A stretch of DNA of 15,282 nt from UBA4292 sp002395865 (GTDB lineage: Bacteria; Bacillota; Clostridia; Lachnospirales; Lachnospiraceae), in NCBI GenBank assembly GCA_946533395.1, contig CAMNBU010000048.1, positions 1-15,282 on the forward strand, given 5' to 3'. Shown piece after piece: positions 6,386-13,871 of this stretch (position 1 is its first letter; every line of letters starts with the position of its first letter). The notes beneath the pieces were generated by a model. That model worked only from the letters and a program-made list of their open reading frames with translations, was not told the DNA's origin and searched no databases. The position numbers were made by a program, and so were the translations under genes.

Positions 6386-7411
6386 ATGAATAAGATCTTA
6401 TCTGTAATCGTTCCCTGTTACAATTCCGCCGCATATATGGAGCACTGCATAGAGACACTTCTGTGCGCGGGACAGGATATCGAGATACTCATCATCGACG
6501 ACGGTTCGGTGAAGGATAATACCGCCGAGATCGCCGACAGGCTTGAGAGAGAGCACGAGGGCATCGTGCGCGCCATCCATCAGGAGAACAAGGGTCACGG
6601 CGGCGCCGTAAATACCGGTATAGAGAACGCTGTGGGAACCTATATCAAGGTGGTAGACAGCGATGACTGGGTAAACGAGAAGGCATTTAAGAAGGCTGTC
6701 GATTTCCTGAAGAGCTCACTTTCGGAGGAGGAGCCCCTGGATATGCTCGTGTGCAACTTCGTATACGAGAAGGTGGGCGCTGATCACAAGAAGATCATGC
6801 ATTACCACAAGGCGCTCCCGAGAAATATGTATTTCGGCTGGGACGATGTGAGAAGCTTTTCTGTCGGACAGTACATCCTCATGCACTCCGTAATGTACAG
6901 GAAGCAGGTCCTCATCGACTGTGGTCTTAAGCTTCCGGAGCACACCTTCTATGTGGACAACCTGTATGTATACACGCCGCTGCCCTATGTAAAGAAGATG
7001 TACTATCTGGATATCAATCTCTACAGGTATTTTATCGGAAGGGATGACCAGTCCGTAAATGAGCAGGTCATGATCTCGCGCATCGACCAGCAGCTCCTTG
7101 TGAACCGTATGATGGTGGATTCTTACGATGTGAACGAGCTGGAGAACAAGAGACTCAGAAGCTATATGTACCAGTATCTGGAGATCATCACCGTCATTTC
7201 CTCCGTGCTTCTCCTTCGCGCGGGAGGTAAGGAGAACCTTCAGAAAAAGAAGGATATATGGAAATACATAAAGAATCACAACGCCAAGATGTACAAAAAG
7301 CTCAGATACGGAAAGGGTCTCGGGTGGGGAGTCAATCTTCCCGGTGCCGTCGGAAGAAAGACCACGCTCCTTATCTATAAGATATGCCAGAAGATATTTG
7401 GATTTAACTAA
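6386..7411 (+). CDS. Family 2 (GT-A fold) glycosyltransferase
   Basis: The 341-residue product begins MNKILSVIVPCYNSAAYM, the usual N-terminus of GT2 enzymes. It carries DDGS at 38-41 (nucleotide binding), HGGAVNTGIENA, and the DSDDW metal/sugar-nucleotide motif at 91-95. GT2 enzymes transfer a sugar from a nucleotide donor to a growing glycan or lipid carrier. Without membrane segments this one should work in the cytosol or on the inner membrane face, for example in cell-wall or exopolysaccharide synthesis. The donor and acceptor cannot be read from the sequence. The frame is open back to an ATG at 6335, but the family N-terminus begins at 6386 and the extension (MMRGHVIRAHHACAKVE) has no ribosome binding site. 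The site before 6386 (GAAAGTAGAA) is weak, so translation may depend on coupling or on the upstream hairpins. No other polysaccharide genes are nearby. Confidence 0.88.
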   Translation: MNKILSVIVPCYNSAAYMEHCIETLLCAGQDIEILIIDDGSVKDNTAEIADRLEREHEGIVRAIHQENKGHGGAVNTGIENAVGTYIKVVDSDDWVNEKAFKKAVDFLKSSLSEEEPLDMLVCNFVYEKVGADHKKIMHYHKALPRNMYFGWDDVRSFSVGQYILMHSVMYRKQVLIDCGLKLPEHTFYVDNLYVYTPLPYVKKMYYLDINLYRYFIGRDDQSVNEQVMISRIDQQLLVNRMMVDSYDVNELENKRLRSYMYQYLEIITVISSVLLLRAGGKENLQKKKDIWKYIKNHNAKMYKKLRYGKGLGWGVNLPGAVGRKTTLLIYKICQKIFGFN

Positions 7412-7429
7412 AGTTTTTTTAGAATCTTC

Positions 7430-7458
7430 TTGACAAGAGCGCCATCATCACATATAAT
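7430..7458 (+). promoter_or_regulatory. Perfect-consensus sigma-A promoter of the tRNA operon
   Basis: TTGACA at 7430-7435 and TATAAT at 7453-7458 are separated by exactly 17 bases. Transcription should start near 7465, about 15 bases before tRNA-Val. It is the strongest promoter in the window and may also drive ispF and degV by readthrough. Confidence 0.92.
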
Positions 7459-7479
7459 GGCAAAGTCGCGGACGACCGG

Positions 7480-7552
7480 GGGCTCTTAGCTCAGCTGGGA
7501 GAGCATCTGCCTTACAAGCAGAGGGTCATAGGTTCGAGCCCTATAGGGCCCA
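7480..7552 (+). tRNA. tRNA-Val (anticodon UAC)
   Basis: A complete cloverleaf of 73 bases. The acceptor stem is GGGCTCT with AGGGCCC (one G-U) and discriminator A at 7552. The D stem is GCTC/GAGC. The anticodon stem TCTGC/GCAGA encloses CTTACAA with TAC at 7513-7515. The T arm contains GGTTCGAGCC. The CCA end is not encoded (ATTG follows) and must be added after transcription. Confidence 0.97.
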
Positions 7553-7564
7553 TTGTCCGCGCAT

Positions 7565-7638
7565 GGCGGGATAGCTCAGCTGGCCAGAGCACACGGTTCA
7601 TACCCGTGGTGTCAGGAGTTCGAATCTCCTTCCCGCTA
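7565..7638 (+). tRNA. tRNA-Met, elongator type (anticodon CAU)
   Basis: A complete cloverleaf of 74 bases. The acceptor stem is GGCGGGA with TCCCGCT (G-U first pair) and discriminator A. The anticodon stem CACGG/CCGTG encloses TTCATAC with CAT at 7599-7601. It lacks the three G-C pairs and unpaired first base of an initiator tRNA. Its arms resemble Bacillus elongator tRNA-Met more than the lysidine-modified tRNA-Ile(CAU). CCA is not encoded. It lies 12 bases after tRNA-Val, so the two are cotranscribed. Confidence 0.93.
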
Positions 7639-7642
7639 TTAT

Positions 7643-7665
7643 AGCTGCCTGAGGGCAGCTTTTTT
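7643..7665 (+). terminator. Intrinsic terminator between tRNA-Met and ispF
   Basis: AGCTGCC (7643-7649) pairs with GGCAGCT (7654-7660) around a TGAG loop, followed by TTTTT. It lies 4 bases after tRNA-Met and only 22 bases before ispF, so ispF must use readthrough or an unrecognised promoter. Confidence 0.85.
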
Positions 7666-7687
7666 CATATACTGAGGTGGAATGCAC

Positions 7688-8227
7688 ATGAGAATAGGTA
7701 TCGGTTATGATGTCCACAGACTTGCGCAGGACAGAAAGCTTATAATAGGAGGCGTGGATATTCCGTACGAGAAGGGGCTTTTGGGCCACTCAGATGCGGA
7801 TGTACTGGTGCACGCTGTCATGGACGCGCTGTTAGGCGCCTGCGGTCTGGGCGATATAGGAAAGCATTTTCCGGACACGGATGAGAGGTATAAAGGAGCC
7901 GACAGCATAGAGCTTCTTAAGAGAGTGGGAGATATGCTTGCCGAGAGAGGCTGCACCGTGGGCAATATCGACGCGGTGATCATAGCCCAGAGGCCCAAGA
8001 TGGCCCCGCATATAGATAAGATGAAGGAAAACATAGCCGCAGCGCTCGGCATAGATGTGTCCATGGTGAATATAAAGGCGACCACGGAGGAAGGGCTCGG
8101 ATTTACCGGCTCGGGCGAGGGCATATCGTCACAGGCGGTGGCCATGGTCTATGAGCTGCGTGATATGTACTCGTCCGTCGCTTCGACGGACTGCGGCGGC
8201 TGTTCTGGCTGTCCCGTGCGGAGGTAA
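7688..8227 (+). CDS. ispF: 2-C-methyl-D-erythritol 2,4-cyclodiphosphate synthase (IspF)
   Basis: The 179-residue enzyme closes the cyclic diphosphate in the MEP (non-mevalonate) isoprenoid pathway, releasing CMP, and normally works as a cytosolic trimer. Zinc ligands D8, H10 and H42 sit at the usual positions (MRIGIGYDVH and GHSDADVLVH). HFPDTD and KATTEEGLGFTGSGEGI are also conserved. The ATG at 7688 is chosen because the family starts MRIG and GAGGTGG at 7674-7680 is 7 bases upstream; the ATG at 7682 is too close to that site. The protein is about 20 residues longer than E. coli IspF. The extra tail ends DCGGCSGCPVRR, with C169, C172 and C175 in a CxxCxxC pattern not needed by the known enzyme. 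The degV start lies 2 bases beyond the stop, so the pair is an operon. Confidence 0.95.
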   Translation: MRIGIGYDVHRLAQDRKLIIGGVDIPYEKGLLGHSDADVLVHAVMDALLGACGLGDIGKHFPDTDERYKGADSIELLKRVGDMLAERGCTVGNIDAVIIAQRPKMAPHIDKMKENIAAALGIDVSMVNIKATTEEGLGFTGSGEGISSQAVAMVYELRDMYSSVASTDCGGCSGCPVRR

Positions 8228-8229
8228 AT

Positions 8230-9165
8230 ATGTTTCAGGTCTTTGTTGATTCGGGGGCAAATCTTCCCTCGTGCGAGGTTGAAAAATACGGAATAAGGGT
8301 GATCTCCTTCGTGAACTATGTGAACGGCGAGAAGCTCGTGTGCTACACTCCCGGGCTTACGCTTGAGGAGGAGAGAGCGAAGGGCAAGGAGTATTACAAT
8401 GCCATAAGAGATGGGGCGGAGGTGAAGACCTCCCTCATAAACTCGTCCGAGTTCGCGCTCCGCTTCAAGGAGGTGCTCGATAAGGGTGAGGATGTGATGT
8501 ACCTATCCATCAGCGGAGGCATCAGCGGAACTTACAATTCCGCCAGGATCGCCGCTGAGGATCTTTTAGAGGACATGCCGGAGAGAAAGATCGTTCTGAT
8601 AGATACGATGAACGCGTCGCTGGCCACCGGTATATTGGCTATCTACGCCGTGCAGATGCGCGACAAGGGCATGGAGCTTAAAGAGGTAGAGAAGATCATT
8701 CGCGAGGCTGTTCCGCATATGAACGGAACATTTACGGTGGATAATCTGAAATATCTGGCCCGCACCGGAAGGATAAAGCACTCTGTGGCTGCTATCGGTA
8801 ATATCCTTAGCATAAAGCCCGTTCTTCGCGGCAATGCGGAGGGCTTCATAGTGCAGTTCGAAAAGTGCAGGGGCAGGAAGAGGGTCCTGGACGAGCTGGT
8901 GGATCTGGTGTGCGACAACATAGCCGAGCCGCAGAAGCAGATAATCGGTATAGCGCACGCGGACTGCTACGGAGACAGCAGATACGTTATAGACAAGATC
9001 ACGCACAGGGTCAAGGTCGCGGATGTGATCAATACCACATACGATTTCTGTACAGGTTCACATGTGGGTCCCGATACAGTTGCTCTTTTCTTCCTCGGAT
9101 ACGACAGGGAGCTCGGCGGAAAAACGGCTTCCTACAAAAGACCGCAGATATTTGACCACATTTGA
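8230..9165 (+). CDS. DegV family fatty-acid-binding protein
   Basis: The 311-residue product has the DegV/FakB layout: an N-terminal VDSGANLPS segment, the SISGGISGTYNSA loop at about 93-105 that holds the lipid head group, and FTVDNLKYLARTGRI followed by LSIKPVL in the C-terminal domain. Family members bind a fatty acid. Some (FakB) present it to the kinase FakA for phosphorylation and entry into phospholipid synthesis. No fakA-like gene is in the window, so a FakB role is only possible. The ribosome binding site GGAGG at 8220-8224 overlaps the end of ispF, with the ATG 2 bases after its stop, so translation is probably coupled. The protein is longer than typical DegV (about 280 residues), with a charged extension at the C-terminus. 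A terminator follows. Confidence 0.92.
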   Translation: MFQVFVDSGANLPSCEVEKYGIRVISFVNYVNGEKLVCYTPGLTLEEERAKGKEYYNAIRDGAEVKTSLINSSEFALRFKEVLDKGEDVMYLSISGGISGTYNSARIAAEDLLEDMPERKIVLIDTMNASLATGILAIYAVQMRDKGMELKEVEKIIREAVPHMNGTFTVDNLKYLARTGRIKHSVAAIGNILSIKPVLRGNAEGFIVQFEKCRGRKRVLDELVDLVCDNIAEPQKQIIGIAHADCYGDSRYVIDKITHRVKVADVINTTYDFCTGSHVGPDTVALFFLGYDRELGGKTASYKRPQIFDHI

Positions 9166-9188
9166 TGGAAAAGTGAATAAAATCCTTT

Positions 9189-9227
9189 TATCCGGGTGGT
9201 TGATGGCTGCCCGGATATTTATATTTT
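9189..9227 (+). terminator. Probable intrinsic terminator after degV
   Basis: TATCCGGG (9189-9196) pairs with CCCGGATA (9210-9217) around a 13-base loop, followed by a T-rich stretch (TTTATATTTT). The T-run is broken, so strength is moderate. Confidence 0.65.
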
Positions 9228-9262
9228 GAGAAAAATAACGCGTAAAAAAGTGAAAAAAGATA

Positions 9263-9290
9263 TTGCGTTTCTATGCTTTTATGTTATAAT
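9263..9290 (+). promoter_or_regulatory. Promoter of the pyridoxamine kinase-family gene
   Basis: TTGCGT at 9263-9268 and TATAAT at 9285-9290 are 16 bases apart, with a TGT extension directly before the -10. The leader is about 23 bases long. Confidence 0.75.
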
Positions 9291-9319
9291 GTTCGGCATT
9301 ATAGGAAACGGAGGATATA

Positions 9320-10141
9320 TTGACAATCATGAGTAAAATAGTATCGGTACAGGATATATCATGCTACGGACAGTGCTCTCTGACGGTCGCGCTTCCGGTG
9401 CTGAGCGCGTACGGCATAGAGACCGCCATACTTCCCTCGGGCATACTGAGCACCCACACCGGCGGTTTCACAGGGTTTACTTTTCTTGACCTTACAGAGG
9501 AGATGGGAAAGATAGTTGATCACTGGAAGAAGGAGAACATCACATACGACGCTATCTATACCGGATATATAGGCGACGCAAGACAGTTCGACCTTATAAA
9601 GGATATGAGAAGCATGCTCAATCCGGGCGGACTGCTTATAGTTGATCCCGCCATGGCCGATCACGGCAGGCTCTATCCCGCGCTTACTCCCGATATCGTG
9701 GACGGCATGAGGGAACTGGTGAAGTGCGCGGACATCATCCTGCCCAACCTCACCGAGGCCGCATTCCTTCTTAAGGAGGATTACCGTGACGATTACTCCG
9801 ACGAGGATTATGTGGCTATGGCCAGGAAGCTTGCGGATCTCGGCCCCGAGAAGGTCATCTTAACAGGTGTCGGCAGGGATGGCAAGATCGGCGCTATGTG
9901 CTACGAGAAGTCCACAGGCAAGATCACCACTTATCTGGCAGAGCTTCAGCCGAAGAGCTACCACGGTACGGGAGACATCTTCTCGAGCGTGGTAATAGCC
10001 AAGCTTCTGGATGGTGAGAGCATCTACGATACCCTGAAGGACAGCTGCGAATTTATCGTTGACTGCATAAAGGCTACGGTCGATGACCCCTCGCATCCCT
10101 ACGGAGTCAAGTTTGAAAAGGTGCTTGCGGCCCGCAAATAG
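9320..10141 (+). CDS. Pyridoxal/pyridoxamine kinase family protein (ribokinase-like fold)
   Basis: The 273-residue product resembles the PdxY/PdxK group: VQDISCYGQCSLTVALPVLS near the start, STHTGGF in the substrate region, a GLLIVDPAMADHG block, PNLTEA, and the ATP/anion-hole motif HGTGDIF with catalytic D219. These enzymes phosphorylate vitamin B6 forms at the 5' hydroxyl in the salvage route to pyridoxal phosphate. Related kinases act on hydroxymethylpyrimidine, which cannot be excluded by eye. The start is TTG at 9320: GGAGG at 9310-9314 is 5 bases before it, while the in-frame ATG at 9329 would be 14 bases away. If the ATG is used, the protein loses three residues. It has its own promoter and appears to be a single-gene unit. 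No terminator of normal form was seen after it. Confidence 0.87.
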   Translation: MTIMSKIVSVQDISCYGQCSLTVALPVLSAYGIETAILPSGILSTHTGGFTGFTFLDLTEEMGKIVDHWKKENITYDAIYTGYIGDARQFDLIKDMRSMLNPGGLLIVDPAMADHGRLYPALTPDIVDGMRELVKCADIILPNLTEAAFLLKEDYRDDYSDEDYVAMARKLADLGPEKVILTGVGRDGKIGAMCYEKSTGKITTYLAELQPKSYHGTGDIFSSVVIAKLLDGESIYDTLKDSCEFIVDCIKATVDDPSHPYGVKFEKVLAARK

Positions 10142-10214
10142 GACTTTTTTACACATTGACGCGTAGACGCGGAATATTTTTGTGTAATAAATGCATAATT
10201 TATAAATTTTTTGC

Positions 10215-10242
10215 TTGTAATTAGAAATATATATGGTAAAAT
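10215..10242 (+). promoter_or_regulatory. Promoter of the small EF-Tu-domain-2-like gene
   Basis: TTGTAA at 10215-10220 and TAAAAT at 10237-10242 are 16 bases apart, with a TGG extension before the -10. The region is very AT-rich. Confidence 0.6.
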
Positions 10243-10277
10243 AGCCTTGATAACAATCGACAGGAAGGTGATTATTC

Positions 10278-10619
10278 ATGGGTCTTTTTGATTTTTTTAA
10301 GAAAAAGCCGGTTCAGCAGCCTGAGCCCGCGGAGGATGATCTTATAAAATACAATCTCCGTCCTGACCATACCTATTTCATTCCGCAGGGCCTTTCAGCC
10401 AACGGTATCATGGGCAAGGTCAGACTCGGCGATCTTAAGGTCGGCGATTACTGCAAGATGGCGGATGATTCTACCGATTTCATCATCGAGATAGCCGAGA
10501 TGTATGACACGGACGGGAATGCGATCGAGGAAGCGCACGACGGTGACAAGGTATCTGTCTATGCGAAGGTCAACGGCAGGAGCTTCAAGGGTCACGGCGT
10601 TTTCGAAAAGATCGAGTGA
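10278..10619 (+). CDS. Small protein resembling a free-standing EF-Tu domain 2 beta-barrel
   Basis: The 113-residue product begins with a short amphipathic, basic segment (MGLFDFFKKKP). Residues about 40-105 then read like the second domain of translation GTPases: GKVRLGDLKVGDYCKM matches the G.V..G..KVGD.V.I strand pair, and EEAHDGDKVSVYAKV matches the G..GDNVG segment. There is no GTPase domain, so it cannot be a translation factor by itself. The likeness is by pattern only, and the protein should be treated as of unknown function. AAGGTGA at 10265-10271, 6 bases before the ATG, is a strong ribosome binding site. It has its own promoter and a strong terminator, so it forms a single-gene unit and is probably well expressed. 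Confidence 0.85.
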   Translation: MGLFDFFKKKPVQQPEPAEDDLIKYNLRPDHTYFIPQGLSANGIMGKVRLGDLKVGDYCKMADDSTDFIIEIAEMYDTDGNAIEEAHDGDKVSVYAKVNGRSFKGHGVFEKIE

Positions 10620-10641
10620 TCGTTGTTTGGCGTTTTTCTGC

Positions 10642-10672
10642 AAGCTTTGGGAGAGGTCCCAAAGCTTTTTTT
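10642..10672 (+). terminator. Strong intrinsic terminator after the small EF-Tu-like gene
   Basis: An 11-bp perfect stem, AAGCTTTGGGA (10642-10652) with TCCCAAAGCTT (10657-10667), has a GAGG loop and a T-run to 10672. The next promoter's -35 begins two bases later. Confidence 0.93.
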
Positions 10673-10673
10673 A

Positions 10674-10702
10674 TTGACATAGAGTATGAAGTTTGATAAA
10701 AT
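10674..10702 (+). promoter_or_regulatory. Sigma-A promoter of the DUF1846-GH9-thrH run
   Basis: TTGACA at 10674-10679 and TAAAAT at 10697-10702 are 17 bases apart, with a TGA extension before the -10. The in-frame ATG at 10686 lies inside this promoter and cannot be the start. Confidence 0.88.
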
Positions 10703-10736
10703 TAATCAGTTTTTATTTTTTCCGGAGGAACATGAC

Positions 10737-12224
10737 ATGAAGATCGGATTTGATAATGCGAAGTATCTGAAGATGCAGTCAGAACACATAAGACAGAGGA
10801 TAGCCCAGTTCGACAACAAGCTCTATCTGGAGTTCGGAGGAAAGCTGTTTGATGACTATCATGCCTCCAGAGTTCTGCCCGGCTTCAAACCCGATTCCAA
10901 ACTTCAGATGCTCCTGCAGCTCAAGGATCAGGCGGAGATAGTGGTCGTCGTATCGGCCGAGGATATAGAGTCCGGTAAAATGAGGGCCGATTACGGCATA
11001 ACATATGATGTGGATGCGCTCAGACTTATCGACGAGTTCAGAAATATCGGCCTTTACGTGGGCAGTGTATGTCTGACAAAGTTCGCCGCACAGCCCGCCG
11101 CGATCACATTTCAGGAGAGGCTCACTTCTCTCGGAATACCGTCATACAGACATTACAAGATACCGGGCTATCCCGCGGAGCCGGAGAGGATCGTGTCGGA
11201 CGACGGTTACGGCAAGAACGAATATATCATAACACAGAGACCTCTTGTGGTGGTTACCGCACCTGGTCCGGGAAGCGGCAAGATGGCCACCTGCCTCTCA
11301 CAGCTCTACCACGAGTACAAGAGAGGGGTAAAGGCCGGATACGCGAAGTTCGAGACCTTCCCGATATGGAATCTTCCTCTTAAGCACTGCGTGAACCTTG
11401 CTTACGAGGCTGCCACGGCGGATCTGAACGATGTCAATATGATTGATCCCTTCCATCTCGAGGCATACGGTGTGACCACGGTCAACTATAACCGCGACAT
11501 CGAGATCTTCCCTGTCGTAAACGCGATATTCGATCTTATCGCGGGCAAGAGCCCGTACAAGTCCCCCACCGATATGGGTGTAAATATGGCCGGCAACTGC
11601 ATCATAGATGACGAGGTCTGCCAGGAGGCATCGAAGCAGGAGATCATCAGACGCTACTACAAGTGTCTGTGTGAGCAGAAGAGGACGGGCGAGTCCAAGG
11701 ACGACAGATTAAAGCTGGAGCTTCTCATGAAGCAGGCGGGGCTCGACAGAAGCTCGCGTCCGGTAATAGGCGCTGCACTTCTTCGCGAGCAGATAACGGG
11801 TCATCCCGCATTTGCGATAGAGCTTCCCGACGGACAGATAGTTACAGGCAAGACGAGCGACCTTTTAGGCGCTGCGTCGGCGGCTCTTTTGAATGCGCTC
11901 AAGATACTTGCGGGCATGGATGATGAGATAAAGCTCATCTCACCGAAGGCCATCGAACCCATTCAGAAACTGAAGATAGATTATCTCGGAAGCAAGAACC
12001 CCAGACTCCACACGGACGAGACGCTCACTGCGCTGTCCATATCGGCTGCCGACAGCGAGCTCGCTGCAGCTGCCATGAATATGATACCCAGGCTTTCAGG
12101 CTGCGAGGCACATTCTTCTGTGCTTCTGTCGTATGTCGATGAGCAGATGTTTAAAAAGCTCGGCATCAGACTGACCTGCGAGCCCAAATACGAAGCATCG
12201 GACAGGATATATCATAAGAGGTAA
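10737..12224 (+). CDS. DUF1846 / UPF0371 family protein, function unknown
   Basis: The 495-residue product is close to the usual family length (about 490-500). Recognisable blocks are KIGFDNAKYLKMQS at the start, EFGGKLFDDYHASRVLPGF, and APGPGSGKMATC at about 175-186, which resembles a nucleotide-binding P-loop (G-P-G-S-G-K), followed by KFETFPIWNLPL. The family is common in Firmicutes and its biochemical role is not known to me. No signal peptide or membrane segment is present, so it should be cytosolic. The ATG at 10737 is chosen because GGAGGAA at 10724-10730 precedes it by 6 bases; the ATG at 10686 is inside the promoter. The GH9 gene begins 8 bases after the stop, so the two are cotranscribed, which may hint at a role in carbohydrate or nucleotide-sugar handling (inference). 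Confidence 0.9.
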   Translation: MKIGFDNAKYLKMQSEHIRQRIAQFDNKLYLEFGGKLFDDYHASRVLPGFKPDSKLQMLLQLKDQAEIVVVVSAEDIESGKMRADYGITYDVDALRLIDEFRNIGLYVGSVCLTKFAAQPAAITFQERLTSLGIPSYRHYKIPGYPAEPERIVSDDGYGKNEYIITQRPLVVVTAPGPGSGKMATCLSQLYHEYKRGVKAGYAKFETFPIWNLPLKHCVNLAYEAATADLNDVNMIDPFHLEAYGVTTVNYNRDIEIFPVVNAIFDLIAGKSPYKSPTDMGVNMAGNCIIDDEVCQEASKQEIIRRYYKCLCEQKRTGESKDDRLKLELLMKQAGLDRSSRPVIGAALLREQITGHPAFAIELPDGQIVTGKTSDLLGAASAALLNALKILAGMDDEIKLISPKAIEPIQKLKIDYLGSKNPRLHTDETLTALSISAADSELAAAAMNMIPRLSGCEAHSSVLLSYVDEQMFKKLGIRLTCEPKYEASDRIYHKR

Positions 12225-12232
12225 ATGCCTAT

Positions 12233-13825
12233 ATGAGATACGAATTTGACAGTCCCGACTATCATTTCGACCTTCCCGAAAATGGTATCTTCGTGAATCA
12301 GGCCGGTTTTGAGCCTGAAGCGAAAAAGAGTGCCGTTGTTTTGACTGGTGAAGACGCTTATCTGGTGAATGAGTCGGGGGAGAGGATAAAGCTCGCAGCT
12401 CCCGTCAGCATGGGTCACGACCTGTCTGCGGGTGAGAAGGTATTCGTACTGGACTTTACCGGTGTGGATACTCCCGGAAGATATCATATCGAGCAGGGCG
12501 GCAGACGATCTGCCTGCTTTGAGATAGGGCGCGGCGTGATGAGAGCGGTCTTAGACGCTCTGATGGGTATCTATTACTATCAGAGATGCGGCTGCGATGT
12601 GGACGAGAGAGCCGGCGCCGCCAGACACTGTGCGTGCCATATGTCCGACAGTATATTGTACACCGACAGAAGCGTAAGGCTGAGTATCACGGGCGGCTGG
12701 CATGACGCGGGCGATTACGGAAGATACGTGACGGCCGGAGCGGTCGCCGCGGCGCACCTCCTTCTGGCCGTAAAGCTGTTCGGTCTGGACAGAGCTTATC
12801 TGGACGAGATAAGGTATGAGCTCGAGTGGCTCCTTAAGATGCAGTCTGAGGACGGAAGCGCTTATCACAAGCAGACCACGCTTTCTCACGCTGCCTTCTG
12901 CAAGCCCGAGGAGGATGCGGCGGATATGTATATACTGCCTCCTTCATCGTGGGCCACGGCGGATCTTTGCGCGGTGTGCTATCTTGCGGCGGAGTTCTAT
13001 GAGGACGATAAGGAGTTTAAGGAGAGGCTTATAGGATGCGCTGACCGTGCCTGGGAATGGCTCGTGCTTCACCCGGATATACTTCGCTTTAAAAATCCGG
13101 CGGATTGTTCTACCGGAGAGTATACAGAGGGGGACGATAAGGACAACAGGCTGTTTGCGGCTGCGGCCAGATACATCCGAACGAAGGATGAAAAGGCGCA
13201 GGAGATCGCCGGGGCTCTCATAAAGGAGACAGGGAATCTCACCGGCATGGGCTATGCAAATGTAGGCGGCCTTGCGGGGGTGTGCTTTATGATGGACGGG
13301 ACCTGCGATGAGGATATACTCTCGGCTTTTAAGGGCGCGTTTGCATTTAAGGCAGCTGAGCTCATGAAAGTCTGCGCAGGCGCGGGCTACGGCATTTCCA
13401 TGCATGAGTACGACTTCCACTGGGGCAGCAACAGCCTTCTTCTGTCGAATGCCTGCATACTCTGTTTTGCTTCATTGTTTACCGACACAGAGATAGATGA
13501 GGGCATTCTGCAGAGACATCTCGACTACATCCTCGGGAGAAACGCTCTCGGGATAAGCTATATAACCGGTGTGGGAGAGAGGTGCGTGTCATATCCGCAC
13601 GCGAGGATGGCTCACGCATATGAGGAGAATTTTCCGGGCTTTGTGGCGGGCGGTCCCAATACAGAGCCGCCTGAATGGCAGTTAAAAGGGCACTTTGTGG
13701 GGATTCCTCCCATGAAATGCTATATAGACGACGTCAGATTCTATTCGCTGAACGAGGTGACCATATACTGGAATTCACCTGCGGTGATACTGGTATCGTG
13801 CATAGAGAAAATGCTTTCGAAATAA
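12233..13825 (+). CDS. Cytosolic GH9 glycoside hydrolase (cellodextrinase-like)
   Basis: The 530-residue product has an Ig-like CelD_N domain at about 15-95 (FVNQAGFEPEAKKSAVV) followed by a GH9 (alpha/alpha)6 domain. GH9 signatures are GGWHDAGDYGRY with D158 and D161 (base and water activation), H456 in the SYPHARM block, D499/D500, and NEVTIYWNSPAV with general acid E508. GH9 enzymes cut beta-1,4-glucan with inversion. There is no signal peptide, dockerin or carbohydrate-binding module, so it should act inside the cell on imported cello-oligosaccharides. The Butyrivibrio cellodextrinase Ced1 is a GH9 precedent. A related exo-glucosaminidase activity in some intracellular GH9 proteins cannot be excluded. 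AAGAGG at 12216-12221 overlaps the end of the DUF1846 gene, 11 bases before the ATG. It is cotranscribed with DUF1846 and probably with thrH. Confidence 0.92.
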   Translation: MRYEFDSPDYHFDLPENGIFVNQAGFEPEAKKSAVVLTGEDAYLVNESGERIKLAAPVSMGHDLSAGEKVFVLDFTGVDTPGRYHIEQGGRRSACFEIGRGVMRAVLDALMGIYYYQRCGCDVDERAGAARHCACHMSDSILYTDRSVRLSITGGWHDAGDYGRYVTAGAVAAAHLLLAVKLFGLDRAYLDEIRYELEWLLKMQSEDGSAYHKQTTLSHAAFCKPEEDAADMYILPPSSWATADLCAVCYLAAEFYEDDKEFKERLIGCADRAWEWLVLHPDILRFKNPADCSTGEYTEGDDKDNRLFAAAARYIRTKDEKAQEIAGALIKETGNLTGMGYANVGGLAGVCFMMDGTCDEDILSAFKGAFAFKAAELMKVCAGAGYGISMHEYDFHWGSNSLLLSNACILCFASLFTDTEIDEGILQRHLDYILGRNALGISYITGVGERCVSYPHARMAHAYEENFPGFVAGGPNTEPPEWQLKGHFVGIPPMKCYIDDVRFYSLNEVTIYWNSPAVILVSCIEKMLSK

Positions 13826-13871
13826 CAGAAGGCACATAAAACGACAATACAGAGTTTTCAGGAGGAGATAA

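Noticed and set aside
7471..7481. GACGACCGGGG near the tRNA-Val 5' end as another copy of the repeat motif
   Set aside because: Only a short GC-rich core is shared, with no flanking similarity or inverted partner.
7668..7673. TATACT as a -10 for a separate ispF promoter
   Set aside because: Transcription would start at about 7680, removing the ribosome binding site at 7674-7680, and the -35 region is poor and lies in the terminator.
10142..10214. Terminator after the pyridoxamine kinase-family gene (TACACA/TGTGTA arms around GACGCGTAGACGCG)
   Set aside because: The inner GC-rich part is a direct repeat rather than a good stem, and there is no T-run after the outer arms.
10686..10736. Upstream in-frame ATG for the DUF1846 protein
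   Set aside because: It lies between the -35 and -10 of the promoter. The family N-terminus and the ribosome binding site both point to 10737.
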